The notes: generated by a model from the letters alone, not told the origin. A stretch of DNA of 15,241 nucleotides from Chromatiaceae bacterium (GCA_016938795.1 JAFGTZ010000227.1:1-15241); one strand, 5' to 3'. Numbered from the stretch's first letter, positions 1-7,195 are shown. Program-made: numbers and translations.

Positions 1-978
1 CTAGGCTCGCCAGACCATCTGCCCCAGATAGGCGGCGAAGGCGAGGAGAAAGACACTCCCCTCCAGGCGGCCCAGATGGCGGCCCATGCCGAGCAGCGGC
101 AGACAGATGAGCGAGGCGATAATCATGACCGGCAGATCGAGCCGCAGCGCCTCGCCGGCGACCGGGATGGGCTCGGGTGCGACGAGCGCGCCGAGCCCCA
201 GCACCGCAAGCAGATTGAAAAGATTGCTGCCGATGACATTGCCGATGGCCAGATCACGCGCCCCGCGCAGGCTGGCGATCACCGAGGTGGCCACCTCGGG
301 CAGCGAGGTGCCAATGGCCACTACCGTCAGGCCGATCACCAGCTCGCTTACACCGAGCAGCCGCGCAATCTCGATCGCGCCCATGACCAGCAGGCGCGAC
401 CCCAGCGCGAGCAACAAGAGCCCCAGCAGCAACAGGGCGAGATTACGGGCCATGATACAGCCCTGAGGCCCCGGGGAGGCGGACTGGCTGCCGGCATCGC
501 GCGCCTCGCTCGCGTCCGCGTCGCGTCGCCCCGCGCGGACTGACCCGATCAGATAGACCAGCAGGGTGGCGAAGAGCAGCGCCCCATCGATCGTCCCCAG
601 GCGCCCATCGAGCCCCAGCAGCCAGAGCGCAAGCGAGGCCGCCACCACCAGCGGCAGGTCGATGGTCAGCACCCGACGCTCGACCCACAGCGGCGCCATG
701 AGTGCGGCCAGACCCAGCACCAGCAGAATATTGGCGATATTGCTGCCAATCACATTGCCAAGCGCCAGATCGCCCGCGCCCGACCAGGTTGCCTGAAGGG
801 TGACCGCCAGCTCGGGTGCGCTGGTTCCAAAGGCCACCACGGTCAGGCCGATCACCAGCGCACTGATCCGCGCTGCGCGCGCCAGCGCCGTGGCCGCGCG
901 CACCAGGAGTTCGCCGCCGCCCACCAGCAGCACAAAGCCGGGCAAAATAAACAGCACTGGAATAAAAAAGGCGCTCAT
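1..978 (-). CDS. CaCA-family calcium/sodium antiporter (YrbG-like)
   Basis: This 325-residue inner-membrane protein is predicted to exchange calcium, or a related cation, for sodium or protons. It has the two inverted alpha repeats of the CaCA superfamily. Repeat 1 lies at about residues 42-92 (GTSAPE, then GNVIGSNIANILLVLG). Repeat 2 lies at about 212-262 (GTSLPE, then GNVIGSNLFNLLAVLG). The key acidic residues are E55 and E228. A polar, charged loop at about 148-175 separates the two five-helix halves. The start is ATG at 976-978, before the first hydrophobic helix; an in-frame upstream extension is Arg-rich and overlaps zur. The start overlaps the zur stop by 4 bp (ATGA) and has no clear Shine-Dalgarno, which suggests translational coupling. 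The stop codon is at the first three bases of the window, so the gene is complete. It is the last gene of the zinc operon. The ion is not determined by sequence, and zinc or manganese cannot be excluded. Confidence 0.93.
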   Translation of the reverse strand: MSAFFIPVLFILPGFVLLVGGGELLVRAATALARAARISALVIGLTVVAFGTSAPELAVTLQATWSGAGDLALGNVIGSNIANILLVLGLAALMAPLWVERRVLTIDLPLVVAASLALWLLGLDGRLGTIDGALLFATLLVYLIGSVRAGRRDADASEARDAGSQSASPGPQGCIMARNLALLLLGLLLLALGSRLLVMGAIEIARLLGVSELVIGLTVVAIGTSLPEVATSVIASLRGARDLAIGNVIGSNLFNLLAVLGLGALVAPEPIPVAGEALRLDLPVMIIASLICLPLLGMGRHLGRLEGSVFLLAFAAYLGQMVWRA

Positions 979-1445
979 GAAGGGCAGTCTGGCGCCGGCT
1001 CGGCACTTGCGCAACCGGCGCAGATGCCAATGAGTTCGACCACCGGGCGCTCGGCCTCGAAACCGCGCGCGCGCGCGGCCATGGCCAAACGCTCGCTCAC
1101 CCCCGCATCGGACAGTTCGATGACCCGACCGCAGCGGGCGCAGATGAGAAACTGGCTCTGGTGCGCGCATCCCGGATGGCGGCAGCCGATGAAGGCGTGC
1201 TGGCTTTCGAGCCGGTGCGCAAGACCCTGCTCCAGCAAAAAGTCGAGCGCCCGGTAGACGGTTGGCGGCGCGAGCGCCCGCGACCCCTCGCGCAATTGGT
1301 CGAGGATTTCATAGGCGCCGAGCGGGCGCTCGGTACGACAGAGAATTTCGAGCACCCGGCGTCGCTGCGGCGTGAGACGCGCGCCGCGCTGGGCGCAGAG
1401 CGCGGCCGCCGTGTCCAGGGTGCGCGCGAGCGCCTCAGCCGCCAC
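975..1445 (-). CDS. zur: Zinc uptake regulator Zur (Fur family)
   Basis: Zinc-sensing repressor of 156 residues. The N-terminal winged helix includes RLTPQRRRVLEIL and PPTVYRALDFLLEQGL, close to Escherichia coli Zur. Structural zinc ligands are visible as CARC (C102, C105) and CAGC (C142, C145). The regulatory-site candidates H77, C88, H95 and E110 match the E. coli set in order and nearly in number. I chose the GTG start at 1443-1445 because it gives E. coli-like numbering, has an AGGCGG just upstream, and overlaps znuB by only 11 bp. The upstream ATG at 1512-1514 would add 23 Arg-rich residues and overlap znuB by 80 bp. The gene lies in the operon it should repress, which implies autoregulation through the palindrome at 3994-4011. 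Family is certain; the Zur rather than Fur assignment rests on sequence similarity and the znu context. Confidence 0.93.
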   Translation of the reverse strand: MAAEALARTLDTAAALCAQRGARLTPQRRRVLEILCRTERPLGAYEILDQLREGSRALAPPTVYRALDFLLEQGLAHRLESQHAFIGCRHPGCAHQSQFLICARCGRVIELSDAGVSERLAMAARARGFEAERPVVELIGICAGCASAEPAPDCPS

Positions 1446-2292
1446 GCGACACCGCCGCCTGCCGATGCGCCCGGGCGCGTGTGCGCCAGCCACTGAAGAG
1501 CGCCGAGAGCACATAGACCGCGCCGGCGAGCAGGATCATCACCGGCCCCGGCGGCAGATCCGGCGCATAGGCCAGGGCCAGCCCCGAGCTGGTGAAGAGC
1601 GCCCCGAGCAGGGTTGCGCCGAGCATCATGCCGGCGAGCGAGTGCAGATAATGCCCGGCGATGGCCGCTGGCAGGGTGAGCAGGGCGATGACCAGAATGA
1701 GGCCCACCACCTGGATGAGCAGCACCACGGTGAGCGCCACCAGACAGAGCAGCAGCAGATAAAAGAAGGTGACCGGCACCCCGCGCAGCCTGGCGAATTC
1801 CTCATCGAAGATGACTGCGAGAAACTGGCGGTAGAAGAGCGCGAAGATGGCGAGCAGCAGCGCATCGAGCGCCGCCATGAACCAGAGCGCGCCCGGCGAC
1901 ACCAGCAGGATGTTGCCAAAGAGCAGGCTCATGAGGTCGGTCGAATAGCCCGGCGTGCTGGCGATGAAGAGAATGCCGAGCGCCATGCCGATAGCCCAGA
2001 GCGCGCCGATGAGGGTGTCTTCCTGCGCCTTCCAGACCAGACGCACCGCGCCGATGAGCAGCGCCGCGAGAATGGCCGAGAGCAGTGCGCCGAAGAGCGG
2101 ATCGACGCCGTAGTAGAGCGCCGCCCCCATGCCGCCAAGCACCGAATGGGCAATGCCGCCGGCCATGAAGGTGATGCGCTTGATCACCACCAGGGGGCCG
2201 ATGAGCCCGCAGCCGAGGCTCGCGAGCAGGCCCGCGATGAGGGCGTTGCGCAAAAAGTCGTGGGCCGCGAGCGCGGTCAGAAAGTCTTGCAT
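1435..2292 (-). CDS. znuB: Zinc ABC transporter permease ZnuB
   Basis: Inner-membrane permease of 285 residues for high-affinity zinc import, pairing with ZnuC (ATPase) and ZnuA (binding protein). It is almost wholly hydrophobic, with about eight membrane segments, and carries the family features VVIKRITFMAGGIAHSVLGG near the N terminus and a late hydrophobic block (about 190-250). The start is ATG at 2290-2292, beginning MQDFLTAL, with GGGAG about 8 nt upstream. A long open extension upstream reads antisense-like residues across znuC and is not used. It begins 4 bp after the znuC stop and its own end overlaps zur. The metal is inferred from the Zur operator and ZnuA; the permease sequence alone could also fit manganese or iron import in this family. 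Confidence 0.95.
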   Translation of the reverse strand: MQDFLTALAAHDFLRNALIAGLLASLGCGLIGPLVVIKRITFMAGGIAHSVLGGMGAALYYGVDPLFGALLSAILAALLIGAVRLVWKAQEDTLIGALWAIGMALGILFIASTPGYSTDLMSLLFGNILLVSPGALWFMAALDALLLAIFALFYRQFLAVIFDEEFARLRGVPVTFFYLLLLCLVALTVVLLIQVVGLILVIALLTLPAAIAGHYLHSLAGMMLGATLLGALFTSSGLALAYAPDLPPGPVMILLAGAVYVLSALFSGWRTRARAHRQAAVSRGG

Positions 2293-2296
2293 GGTC

Positions 2297-3073
2297 TCAG
2301 TCTCCCGGCGCCTGAAGCCGTGTCGGGGTGTTGTGCTGATGATCGACCCGGCGCACGCCCTCGCCATAGAGCTGGCGCACGATGTCGCTCGCCACCAGCT
2401 CGGTGCCATGGCAGCGCAGGGTGCGATTGAGACAGGCCACCCGGCGCACATAGCCCGAAATGAAGGCGATGTCATGCGAGACCACCAGAATGGTGAGGCG
2501 TGCGTTGAGCCGCGCGAGTAGATCAAAAATCTCGTTCTCGGCGCGCTGGTCGATGCTCGCCGTGGGCTCGTCGAGAATCAGCAGCTCGGGCGCGCCCGCC
2601 AGGGCGCGCGCGAGCAGCACGCGCTGCAACTGCCCGCCCGAGAGGGTGCCCACGCGCCGCGCCGCAAGCTCCAGCGCCTCGACCTCGGCGAGCGCGGCGC
2701 GCGCGGCGGCCCGCGCCGCGCGGCCCGACCAGTCAGGGCGCGGATCGAAGCCTGCCCCAATGGCGCCCATGGCCACCACCTGCTCGACGCTGATCGGGAA
2801 ATCGCGCGCGAAGGCCGGAAACTGCGGCACATAGCCGATGCGCCGCGCCGCCTGACGCGGCGGCTCGCCAAACACCCGCACCTCGCCCGCCTGGGGTTCG
2901 AGCAGCCCCAGGATGAGCTTCAGCAGGGTGCTCTTGCCACCCGCGTTGGGCCCGACCAGCCCGACGAACTCACCGCGCGCGATTTCCAGATCGATGGTGT
3001 CGAGCACCAGCCGATCGCCATAGGAGAAGCACAGCCCGCGCAGGGCAATGGCCGGCGCCTCGGTTTCACTCAT
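2297..3073 (-). CDS. znuC: Zinc ABC transporter ATP-binding protein ZnuC
   Basis: Cytoplasmic ATPase of 258 residues that powers zinc import through ZnuB. All ABC motifs are visible: Walker A GPNAGGKST (41-49), Q-loop Q84 in YVPQF, signature LSGGQ (144-148), Walker B LLILDEP (164-170), and the switch histidine H200 in VVSHD. The Walker A has AGG where E. coli ZnuC has GAG; this still satisfies GxxxxGKST. The tail after residue 220 carries several histidines (CHGTE, DHQH), as in other ZnuC proteins. The start is ATG at 3071-3073 with GGAGG 6 nt upstream, which excludes an in-frame ATG 8 codons earlier. The first 8 bp overlap the znuA stop region, so the two are likely translationally coupled. 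Confidence 0.96.
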   Translation of the reverse strand: MSETEAPAIALRGLCFSYGDRLVLDTIDLEIARGEFVGLVGPNAGGKSTLLKLILGLLEPQAGEVRVFGEPPRQAARRIGYVPQFPAFARDFPISVEQVVAMGAIGAGFDPRPDWSGRAARAAARAALAEVEALELAARRVGTLSGGQLQRVLLARALAGAPELLILDEPTASIDQRAENEIFDLLARLNARLTILVVSHDIAFISGYVRRVACLNRTLRCHGTELVASDIVRQLYGEGVRRVDHQHNTPTRLQAPGD

Positions 3074-3959
3074 GGCCCGCCTCCGGCACACCCGCAATCA
3101 GGCGGGTGAGTGCGCGCAGTGTCGCGGCATAGTCCGCCGCCAGCGGATCGACCGGCGCGACCCGCCCGCCGATGGCGCGCGCCACCTCCTCGGCGGCGCG
3201 CGCGCTCATCTGCGGCTGCACCAGCACCACCCGGATGCCCTCGCGCCGCGCCTGCTCGATGACTGCGGCGAGGGCGCGCGGACCGGGCTCCTTGCCCTCG
3301 CGCTCAATGGCCACCTGGGTCAGGCCATAGGTGTCGGCGTAGTAGCCCCAGGCGGGATGAAAGACCAGAAAGCGGCGCTCATCAAGATCGGCGAGCAGGG
3401 CGCGAATCTCGGCATCGAGCGCATCGAGTTCGGCCACGAAGGCGTCCGCGTTGGCCGCGAAGTCCTCGGCATGTTCGGGCGCCAGGGCGCTCAGGGCGTC
3501 GCGAATCTGCCCGACCATCACCTTCACCAGCGGCGGGCTGGTCCAGACATGGTTATCGAGCGCCTCGTGCTCATGCCCATGAGCATCATCCGACGACTCG
3601 TCGTCATGTTCATGCGCCTCGTCGAGCGGGCGCAGCGCGATGCCCTCGCGCGCATCGAGAACGCGCAGCCCCGGATTGGTCGCCTGGATGCGCGACATCC
3701 AGGCATCCTCGAAGCTCGCGCCGATGCGGATGTAGAGATCGGCCTCGGAGAGCGCCGCAACCTGACGCGGACGCGGCTCGAACAGATGCGGATTGGCGCC
3801 TGGCTCGACCAGCGCCTCGACCTTGACCCAGTCGCCCCCGACGCGTTCGACAAAGGTGCGCTGCGGCACCACGCTGACAAAGACCGACAACGGCTCAGTC
3901 GCTGCGAGGACCGCGCCAGGAAGGAGTAACAGGAGCGCCAACACAGGAGTTCGCAACAT
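3066..3959 (-). CDS. znuA: Periplasmic zinc-binding protein ZnuA
   Basis: Cluster A-I (cluster 9) solute-binding protein of 297 residues that captures zinc in the periplasm and delivers it to ZnuB. A signal peptide is clear: MLRTP, a Leu-rich core, then a probable cleavage after AVLA (residues 16-19). There is no lipobox cysteine. The metal ligands expected for the family are H58 (NPHLFEP), H137 (DNHVW), H201 (FHPAWGYYAD) and D271 (VDPLAADY). A His/Asp/Glu-rich loop lies at about 115-132, just before H137, as is typical of zinc rather than manganese binders. A long helix at about 165-195 links the lobes. It is the first gene of the operon, 34 bp downstream of the Zur box, with a weak GAGG as ribosome site. 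Confidence 0.96.
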   Translation of the reverse strand: MLRTPVLALLLLLPGAVLAATEPLSVFVSVVPQRTFVERVGGDWVKVEALVEPGANPHLFEPRPRQVAALSEADLYIRIGASFEDAWMSRIQATNPGLRVLDAREGIALRPLDEAHEHDDESSDDAHGHEHEALDNHVWTSPPLVKVMVGQIRDALSALAPEHAEDFAANADAFVAELDALDAEIRALLADLDERRFLVFHPAWGYYADTYGLTQVAIEREGKEPGPRALAAVIEQARREGIRVVLVQPQMSARAAEEVARAIGGRVAPVDPLAADYAATLRALTRLIAGVPEAGHE

Positions 3960-3993
3960 GACAGCCTCGCTTGAAGAAATCTTGGACGAGATT

Positions 3994-4011
3994 GAAACAT
4001 TATAACGTTTC
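3994..4011. promoter_or_regulatory. Zur operator (Zur box) over the znuA promoter
   Basis: The 18-bp sequence GAAACATTATAACGTTTC is an inverted repeat with a single mismatched pair. It matches the gammaproteobacterial Zur-box pattern GAAAyrTTATA...TTTC. On the minus strand it contains a perfect -10 hexamer TATAAT (3999-4004), so a bound Zur dimer would block RNA polymerase directly. It lies 34 bp before the znuA start codon. I see no convincing -35 hexamer at the expected spacing (about 4022-4027), which may mean a weak or extended promoter. The operator assignment is by pattern plus the zur/znu context. Confidence 0.85.
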
Positions 4012-4176
4012 CAGGCGCGACGCCATCTCCCTTGCCATTGCCTGTCCCAGCGGTCTCTGACATGCTTTCCGCCCGACTGGACCGATCACACTGGGGTGTC
4101 ATCCGGCGCGACGCCACTCAACAGGCTTTGCCGTTATGCTGTACCCATCACACATCCGTCAGGACAGGAGCGACCC
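4012..4176. other. Divergent intergenic region, znuA / lipid kinase
   Basis: About 165 non-coding bases between the Zur box and the plus-strand kinase gene. It holds a 12-bp direct repeat, GGCGCGACGCCA, at 4014-4025 and 4105-4116, and a weak -10-like TATGCT at 4135-4140 with no good -35. A GTG at 4096 could open the kinase frame but has no ribosome site. No terminator or RNA gene is visible. Confidence 0.4.
4166..4170 (+). promoter_or_regulatory. Ribosome binding site deciding a TTG start
   Basis: AGGAG, preceded by another AGGA, lies 6 nt before TTG at 4177-4179. No in-frame ATG or GTG with comparable spacing exists, so this site argues for TTG initiation of the lipid kinase gene. Confidence 0.7.
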
Positions 4177-4866
4177 TTGAGCAACATCCTTGCCCAATTC
4201 CTCTGGGCCGGCGGCCTTGGGCTCTATGTGCTTGCCGTGCTCTTTCTCACCCGCTGGCCCTACACGCTCATGGTGGCGCGCGGCCTGGAGCCCATCCGCG
4301 CCGTCTACTACAACCGCAAGATCGTGCACATGCTCGCCGGCGGCGTCAGCTCGCTCATGGTGCCGCTGGTGTTCAGCTCGCCCTGGTTTCCGCTGGTGAG
4401 CGGACTGCTGCTCACGTTGGTCATCGCCATCGCCCATCAGGTCAAGCGCTGGCGTCTGTATTGGTTCCAGACCGAGGAAAACCGCAACGATGTCAAATTC
4501 GCGCTCATGTGGTCGCTCTCGGTGTCGCTGCTGTGGTGGCTGCTCGGCGACCCCTGGCTTGCCATCCTGCCCTCGCTCTACATGGCCTTTGGCGATGGCG
4601 TGACCGGCATCATCCGCAACGCACTCATCCGCCGTCGCTCCAAGAGTGCGGTCGGCAACATCGGCATGTTGGTGGTCTGCGCCCCGCTCGGCTGGTGGAT
4701 CGGGAGTCAGGCAATTCCCGCGATTCCCTGGTGGGGATTACTCTCGGCGGTGCTCGCAACCCTTGTGGAACGCTACGAATTCGGTCCCATAGATGACAAT
4801 ATTCTCATCACCCTGGTCGCCTCCAGCGTGCTGCTCGCCGCCAGCCTGCTCGGCCCCTTGATCTGA
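4177..4866 (+). CDS. Polyprenol/phytol (dolichol) kinase-like membrane protein
   Basis: Integral membrane protein of 229 residues in the SEC59/DGK1/VTE5 superfamily, which phosphorylates lipid alcohols (dolichol, diacylglycerol, phytol) with a nucleotide triphosphate and is related to CDP-diglyceride synthases. Family features are RKIVHMLAGG (47-56), AFGDG (137-141), KSAVGN (156-161), and a late E198 followed by DDN (206-208). About six or seven hydrophobic segments are seen. I chose TTG at 4177 because AGGAG sits 6 nt upstream; a GTG at 4096 would add 27 residues that do not look like a membrane segment or family sequence. Its substrate cannot be read from sequence. It stands alone between the znu operon and the PilZ gene, with no obvious pathway partner here. 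Confidence 0.85.
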   Translation: MSNILAQFLWAGGLGLYVLAVLFLTRWPYTLMVARGLEPIRAVYYNRKIVHMLAGGVSSLMVPLVFSSPWFPLVSGLLLTLVIAIAHQVKRWRLYWFQTEENRNDVKFALMWSLSVSLLWWLLGDPWLAILPSLYMAFGDGVTGIIRNALIRRRSKSAVGNIGMLVVCAPLGWWIGSQAIPAIPWWGLLSAVLATLVERYEFGPIDDNILITLVASSVLLAASLLGPLI

Positions 4867-4968
4867 CCCGCCGGGGTGCTGCCCCCACCCGGCGCCTTGG
4901 CCAGGTTTTCGCTCTCACCGATGCTTGGGCAGATCAGATCACCATCCCGCTGCCCGGAGGTCCGTCCC
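4867..4968 (+). other. Short intergenic spacer before the PilZ gene
   Basis: About 100 bases with no terminator and no clear promoter. It ends in the strong ribosome site GGAGG at 4956-4960, 8 nt before the PilZ start. Read-through from the kinase gene is possible. Confidence 0.4.
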
Positions 4969-5736
4969 ATGCCGATCAAAGCCACGCACACCCGCAGCGA
5001 CGAGCGCCGCACCCAGCGCCGCTTGCCGACCCGGATTCCCGTCGATGTCGCGCTGACCTCGAACCATCACGGATCCTTTCATGCCGTTAGCCATAACCTT
5101 TCCTGGGGCGGGGCACAGCTGATCACCAGCACAGCGCTCGACGCGCACTGCCCGGGGCTCAGACTGATCTTTCCCTGGCGTCAGGCCAGTCTCTTCGAGG
5201 CCGAGGCCGAGGTGGTGCGTCATGAGGTGCTCGACAGTGGCCGCATCGAGATTGCCGCGCGTTTCTCGCGGCTCTCGCCACTCTGTCAGCGGCGCCTCGA
5301 ACGACTGCTTCAGCGCCTGCCGACGCCCATTGCCCAGATCAATCTGCCGCTCGCCGAGCAGCTCGATATTCTGTTCAATGACCCGGCTGACATTCTGGAA
5401 ACACTCGATCAGATCCGTGCGGGCCGTTTACTTGTCACCACCTTCAGCGGCTACCGGCTCGATCAGAGCATCCGGCTTCGGATCGCCAACACGCGCCATC
5501 TGCCGCCCCTGGTGCTGCGCTCGCGCGTGCTCGGTCAGGAGCCCTTGCTCCTCAAGGGACATGAATGGGCCAACCTGACACAACTGGATCTGCGCTTCGA
5601 GCACTCCGCGCGGGATCTGCAACGCGGTGTTGAGCTCTTTCTGCGACTGGCCGCGCGTACCGAGCCGCAGTGGATGCGCGAGCGTGACGAGCCGCCCAGC
5701 GGATGGGGCGCCAGCAAGACCCGCGCACTGCATTGA
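4969..5736 (+). CDS. PilZ domain protein, probably with a second degenerate PilZ-like barrel
   Basis: Cytoplasmic protein of 255 residues, predicted to sense cyclic di-GMP. The N-terminal PilZ domain (about 15-115) has the binding signature: R18-x3-R22 and N43-x-S45-x-x-G48 (NLSWGG), the Asp of the classical DxSxxG being Asn. Residues 95-115 (ARFSRLSPLCQRRLERLL) fit the usual closing strand and helix. A helical linker (about 118-150) follows, then a second region (about 150-228) with the rhythm of a PilZ barrel (GRLLVTTFSG, SIRLRIANT, LVLRSRVLG, QLDLRF, then a helix), but lacking RxxxR and DxSxxG. ATG at 4969 is chosen because GGAGG lies 8 nt upstream; an open extension to 4876 has no such site. 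It is 29 bp upstream of the MFS gene and may be cotranscribed. The effector partner is unknown. Confidence 0.85.
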   Translation: MPIKATHTRSDERRTQRRLPTRIPVDVALTSNHHGSFHAVSHNLSWGGAQLITSTALDAHCPGLRLIFPWRQASLFEAEAEVVRHEVLDSGRIEIAARFSRLSPLCQRRLERLLQRLPTPIAQINLPLAEQLDILFNDPADILETLDQIRAGRLLVTTFSGYRLDQSIRLRIANTRHLPPLVLRSRVLGQEPLLLKGHEWANLTQLDLRFEHSARDLQRGVELFLRLAARTEPQWMRERDEPPSGWGASKTRALH

Positions 5737-5745
5737 CTGCATTGA
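5728..5745 (+). repeat. Tandem 9-bp duplication across the PilZ stop codon
   Basis: CTGCATTGA occurs twice head to tail (5728-5736 and 5737-5745). The first copy contains the last codons and the TGA stop of the PilZ gene. It looks like a replication-slippage duplication; no function is implied. Confidence 0.7.
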
Positions 5746-5765
5746 CTTCCCCGATAGAGCCACCC

Positions 5766-7121
5766 ATGCACAGGCCTCACCGCAGGCGCGCACCGGCGCG
5801 CGAGATTTTTGGCTGGGCCATGTTCGACTTCGCCAATCAGGCCTACACGCTGCTCATCATCAGCGTGGTTTTTGGCGATCTCTTCACCCGCGTCATCGTG
5901 GCCGACGCCCCCGACTACCGGCTCGGCAATCTGCTCTGGAGCCTGGCGCTGGCGCTGAGCTATCTGCTCGCCCTCATCCTGGCCCCCTTCGCCGGGGCCA
6001 TCATGGACTACAGCGCCACCCGCAAGCGCTTTCTCTTCGCAAGCTACGCAGTCACGGTCACGGCCAGCGCTGCGCTCTATTTTGTCGAGCCCGGACTGGC
6101 CTGGCTCGGCGTGGCGCTGCTCGTGGTTTCCAACCTGGCCTATTCGCTCGGCGAGTCCTTCATCGCGAGCTTTCTGCCCGCGCTCGGGCCGCCCGAGGAT
6201 CTGGGCAAGATTTCCGGCTTCGGCTGGGCGCTGGGCTATGTCGGCGGCATGGTCTCGGCGCTCTTCGTGCTGCTGGTGCTCGGCGAGGTGAGCGCCGAGA
6301 ACTTCGAGCGCATCCGCTGGGTGGGGCCCTGGGCGGCGGCTTTCTTTCTGGTGGCCGCCATTCCCACCTTCCTCTGGCTGCGCGAGCCGGGCAGGCCCCG
6401 CGCCCTGCCCGCCGGCCAGGGCTATGCGCGGCTGGCCATCGCGCGCGTGGGGCAGACCCTGCATCATCTGCGCGATCATCAGGATCTGGCGCGTCTGCTG
6501 CTCTCGGTCTTCTTTGCCATGAGCGGTATGTCCATCATCATCACCTATGCCTTCATCTATGGGGCACAAGTCATCGGCTGGGACGAGTCGGTGCGCACCC
6601 TGATGTTCGTGCTGGTGCAGATCACCGCCGCGCTTGGCGCCCTGGGCTTCGGCTTCGTTCAGGATGGCTTCGGCGCGGCGCGCACCTATCGCCTCACCCT
6701 GGCGCTGTGGCTCGCGGCCATCGCGCTCATTTATTTCACCCCGCAGATCGCCACCCTGGCGAACAGGCTCCTTGGGCTTGAGTGGCAGGCGCAGTACGTC
6801 TTTCTGGTGGTTGGCTGCGTGGCGGGTGTCAGTCTGGGCGCCTGCCAATCGGCCACCCGCACCCTGGTGGGACTCTTCGCGCCGCTCGCGCGCTCGGCGG
6901 AACTCTTCGGCTTCTGGGGGCTGGCAAACAAGCTCGCCGGGGTCTTCGGGCTGCTGGCCATTGGGGTGCTGCAAGCGCTCTTCGGCCTCCAGACCGCCAT
7001 GCTGCTCTGTCTGGCGCTCTTCGCCCTGGCGCTCTGGGCGACGCTCGGGCTCGATGAAGCACGCGGTCGCGCCTTCGCCGTCTTGCACGAGGAAGAGGCG
7101 GTGGCAGGACGCTGGGAGTGA
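5766..7121 (+). CDS. UMF1/Atg22-like MFS transporter
   Basis: Major facilitator superfamily permease of 451 residues in the inner membrane, with about 12 hydrophobic segments. The opening, EIFGWAMFDFANQAYTLLIISVVFGDLF, was recognised from its FDFANQAY core, which is typical of the UMF1 (vacuole effluxer Atg22-like) family. A cytoplasmic loop typical of MFS follows helix 2 (GAIMDYSATRKRF), and a long basic linker at about 215-245 joins the two halves. The start is ATG at 5766, giving MHRPHRRR and a basic N terminus before helix 1; an earlier in-frame start at 5703 would lie inside the PilZ gene. The ribosome site is weak. The substrate is unknown: yeast Atg22 exports amino acids, but bacterial members are mostly uncharacterised. 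The repeat cluster begins 40 bp after its stop. Confidence 0.9.
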   Translation: MHRPHRRRAPAREIFGWAMFDFANQAYTLLIISVVFGDLFTRVIVADAPDYRLGNLLWSLALALSYLLALILAPFAGAIMDYSATRKRFLFASYAVTVTASAALYFVEPGLAWLGVALLVVSNLAYSLGESFIASFLPALGPPEDLGKISGFGWALGYVGGMVSALFVLLVLGEVSAENFERIRWVGPWAAAFFLVAAIPTFLWLREPGRPRALPAGQGYARLAIARVGQTLHHLRDHQDLARLLLSVFFAMSGMSIIITYAFIYGAQVIGWDESVRTLMFVLVQITAALGALGFGFVQDGFGAARTYRLTLALWLAAIALIYFTPQIATLANRLLGLEWQAQYVFLVVGCVAGVSLGACQSATRTLVGLFAPLARSAELFGFWGLANKLAGVFGLLAIGVLQALFGLQTAMLLCLALFALALWATLGLDEARGRAFAVLHEEEAVAGRWE

Positions 7122-7160
7122 GGGCCGCTGGTTTGGCCTGGAGCCTTTGGGGCATAAGGT

Positions 7161-7195
7161 GTCACGATGCTGGAGCTTCGTGATCAGGGGCAAAT
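7161..7195 (+). repeat. Palindromic repeat unit 1 with tail
   Basis: The 24-nt palindrome (7161-7184) has arms GTCACGATGCT and AGCTTCGTGAT, with one G·U-type and one T/T mismatch. The tail CAGGGGCAAAT follows at 7185-7195. It is a slightly decayed relative of unit 3. Confidence 0.75.

Noticed and set aside
1512..1514. ATG as the zur start
   Set aside because: It would add 23 Arg-rich residues absent from Zur proteins and overlap znuB by 80 bp, while GTG at 1443-1445 reproduces E. coli-like numbering of the zinc ligands.
1372..2430. A 352-codon plus-strand frame opposite znuB and zur
   Set aside because: It is rich in Glu, Arg, Gln and His, as expected from the complement of hydrophobic membrane-protein codons.
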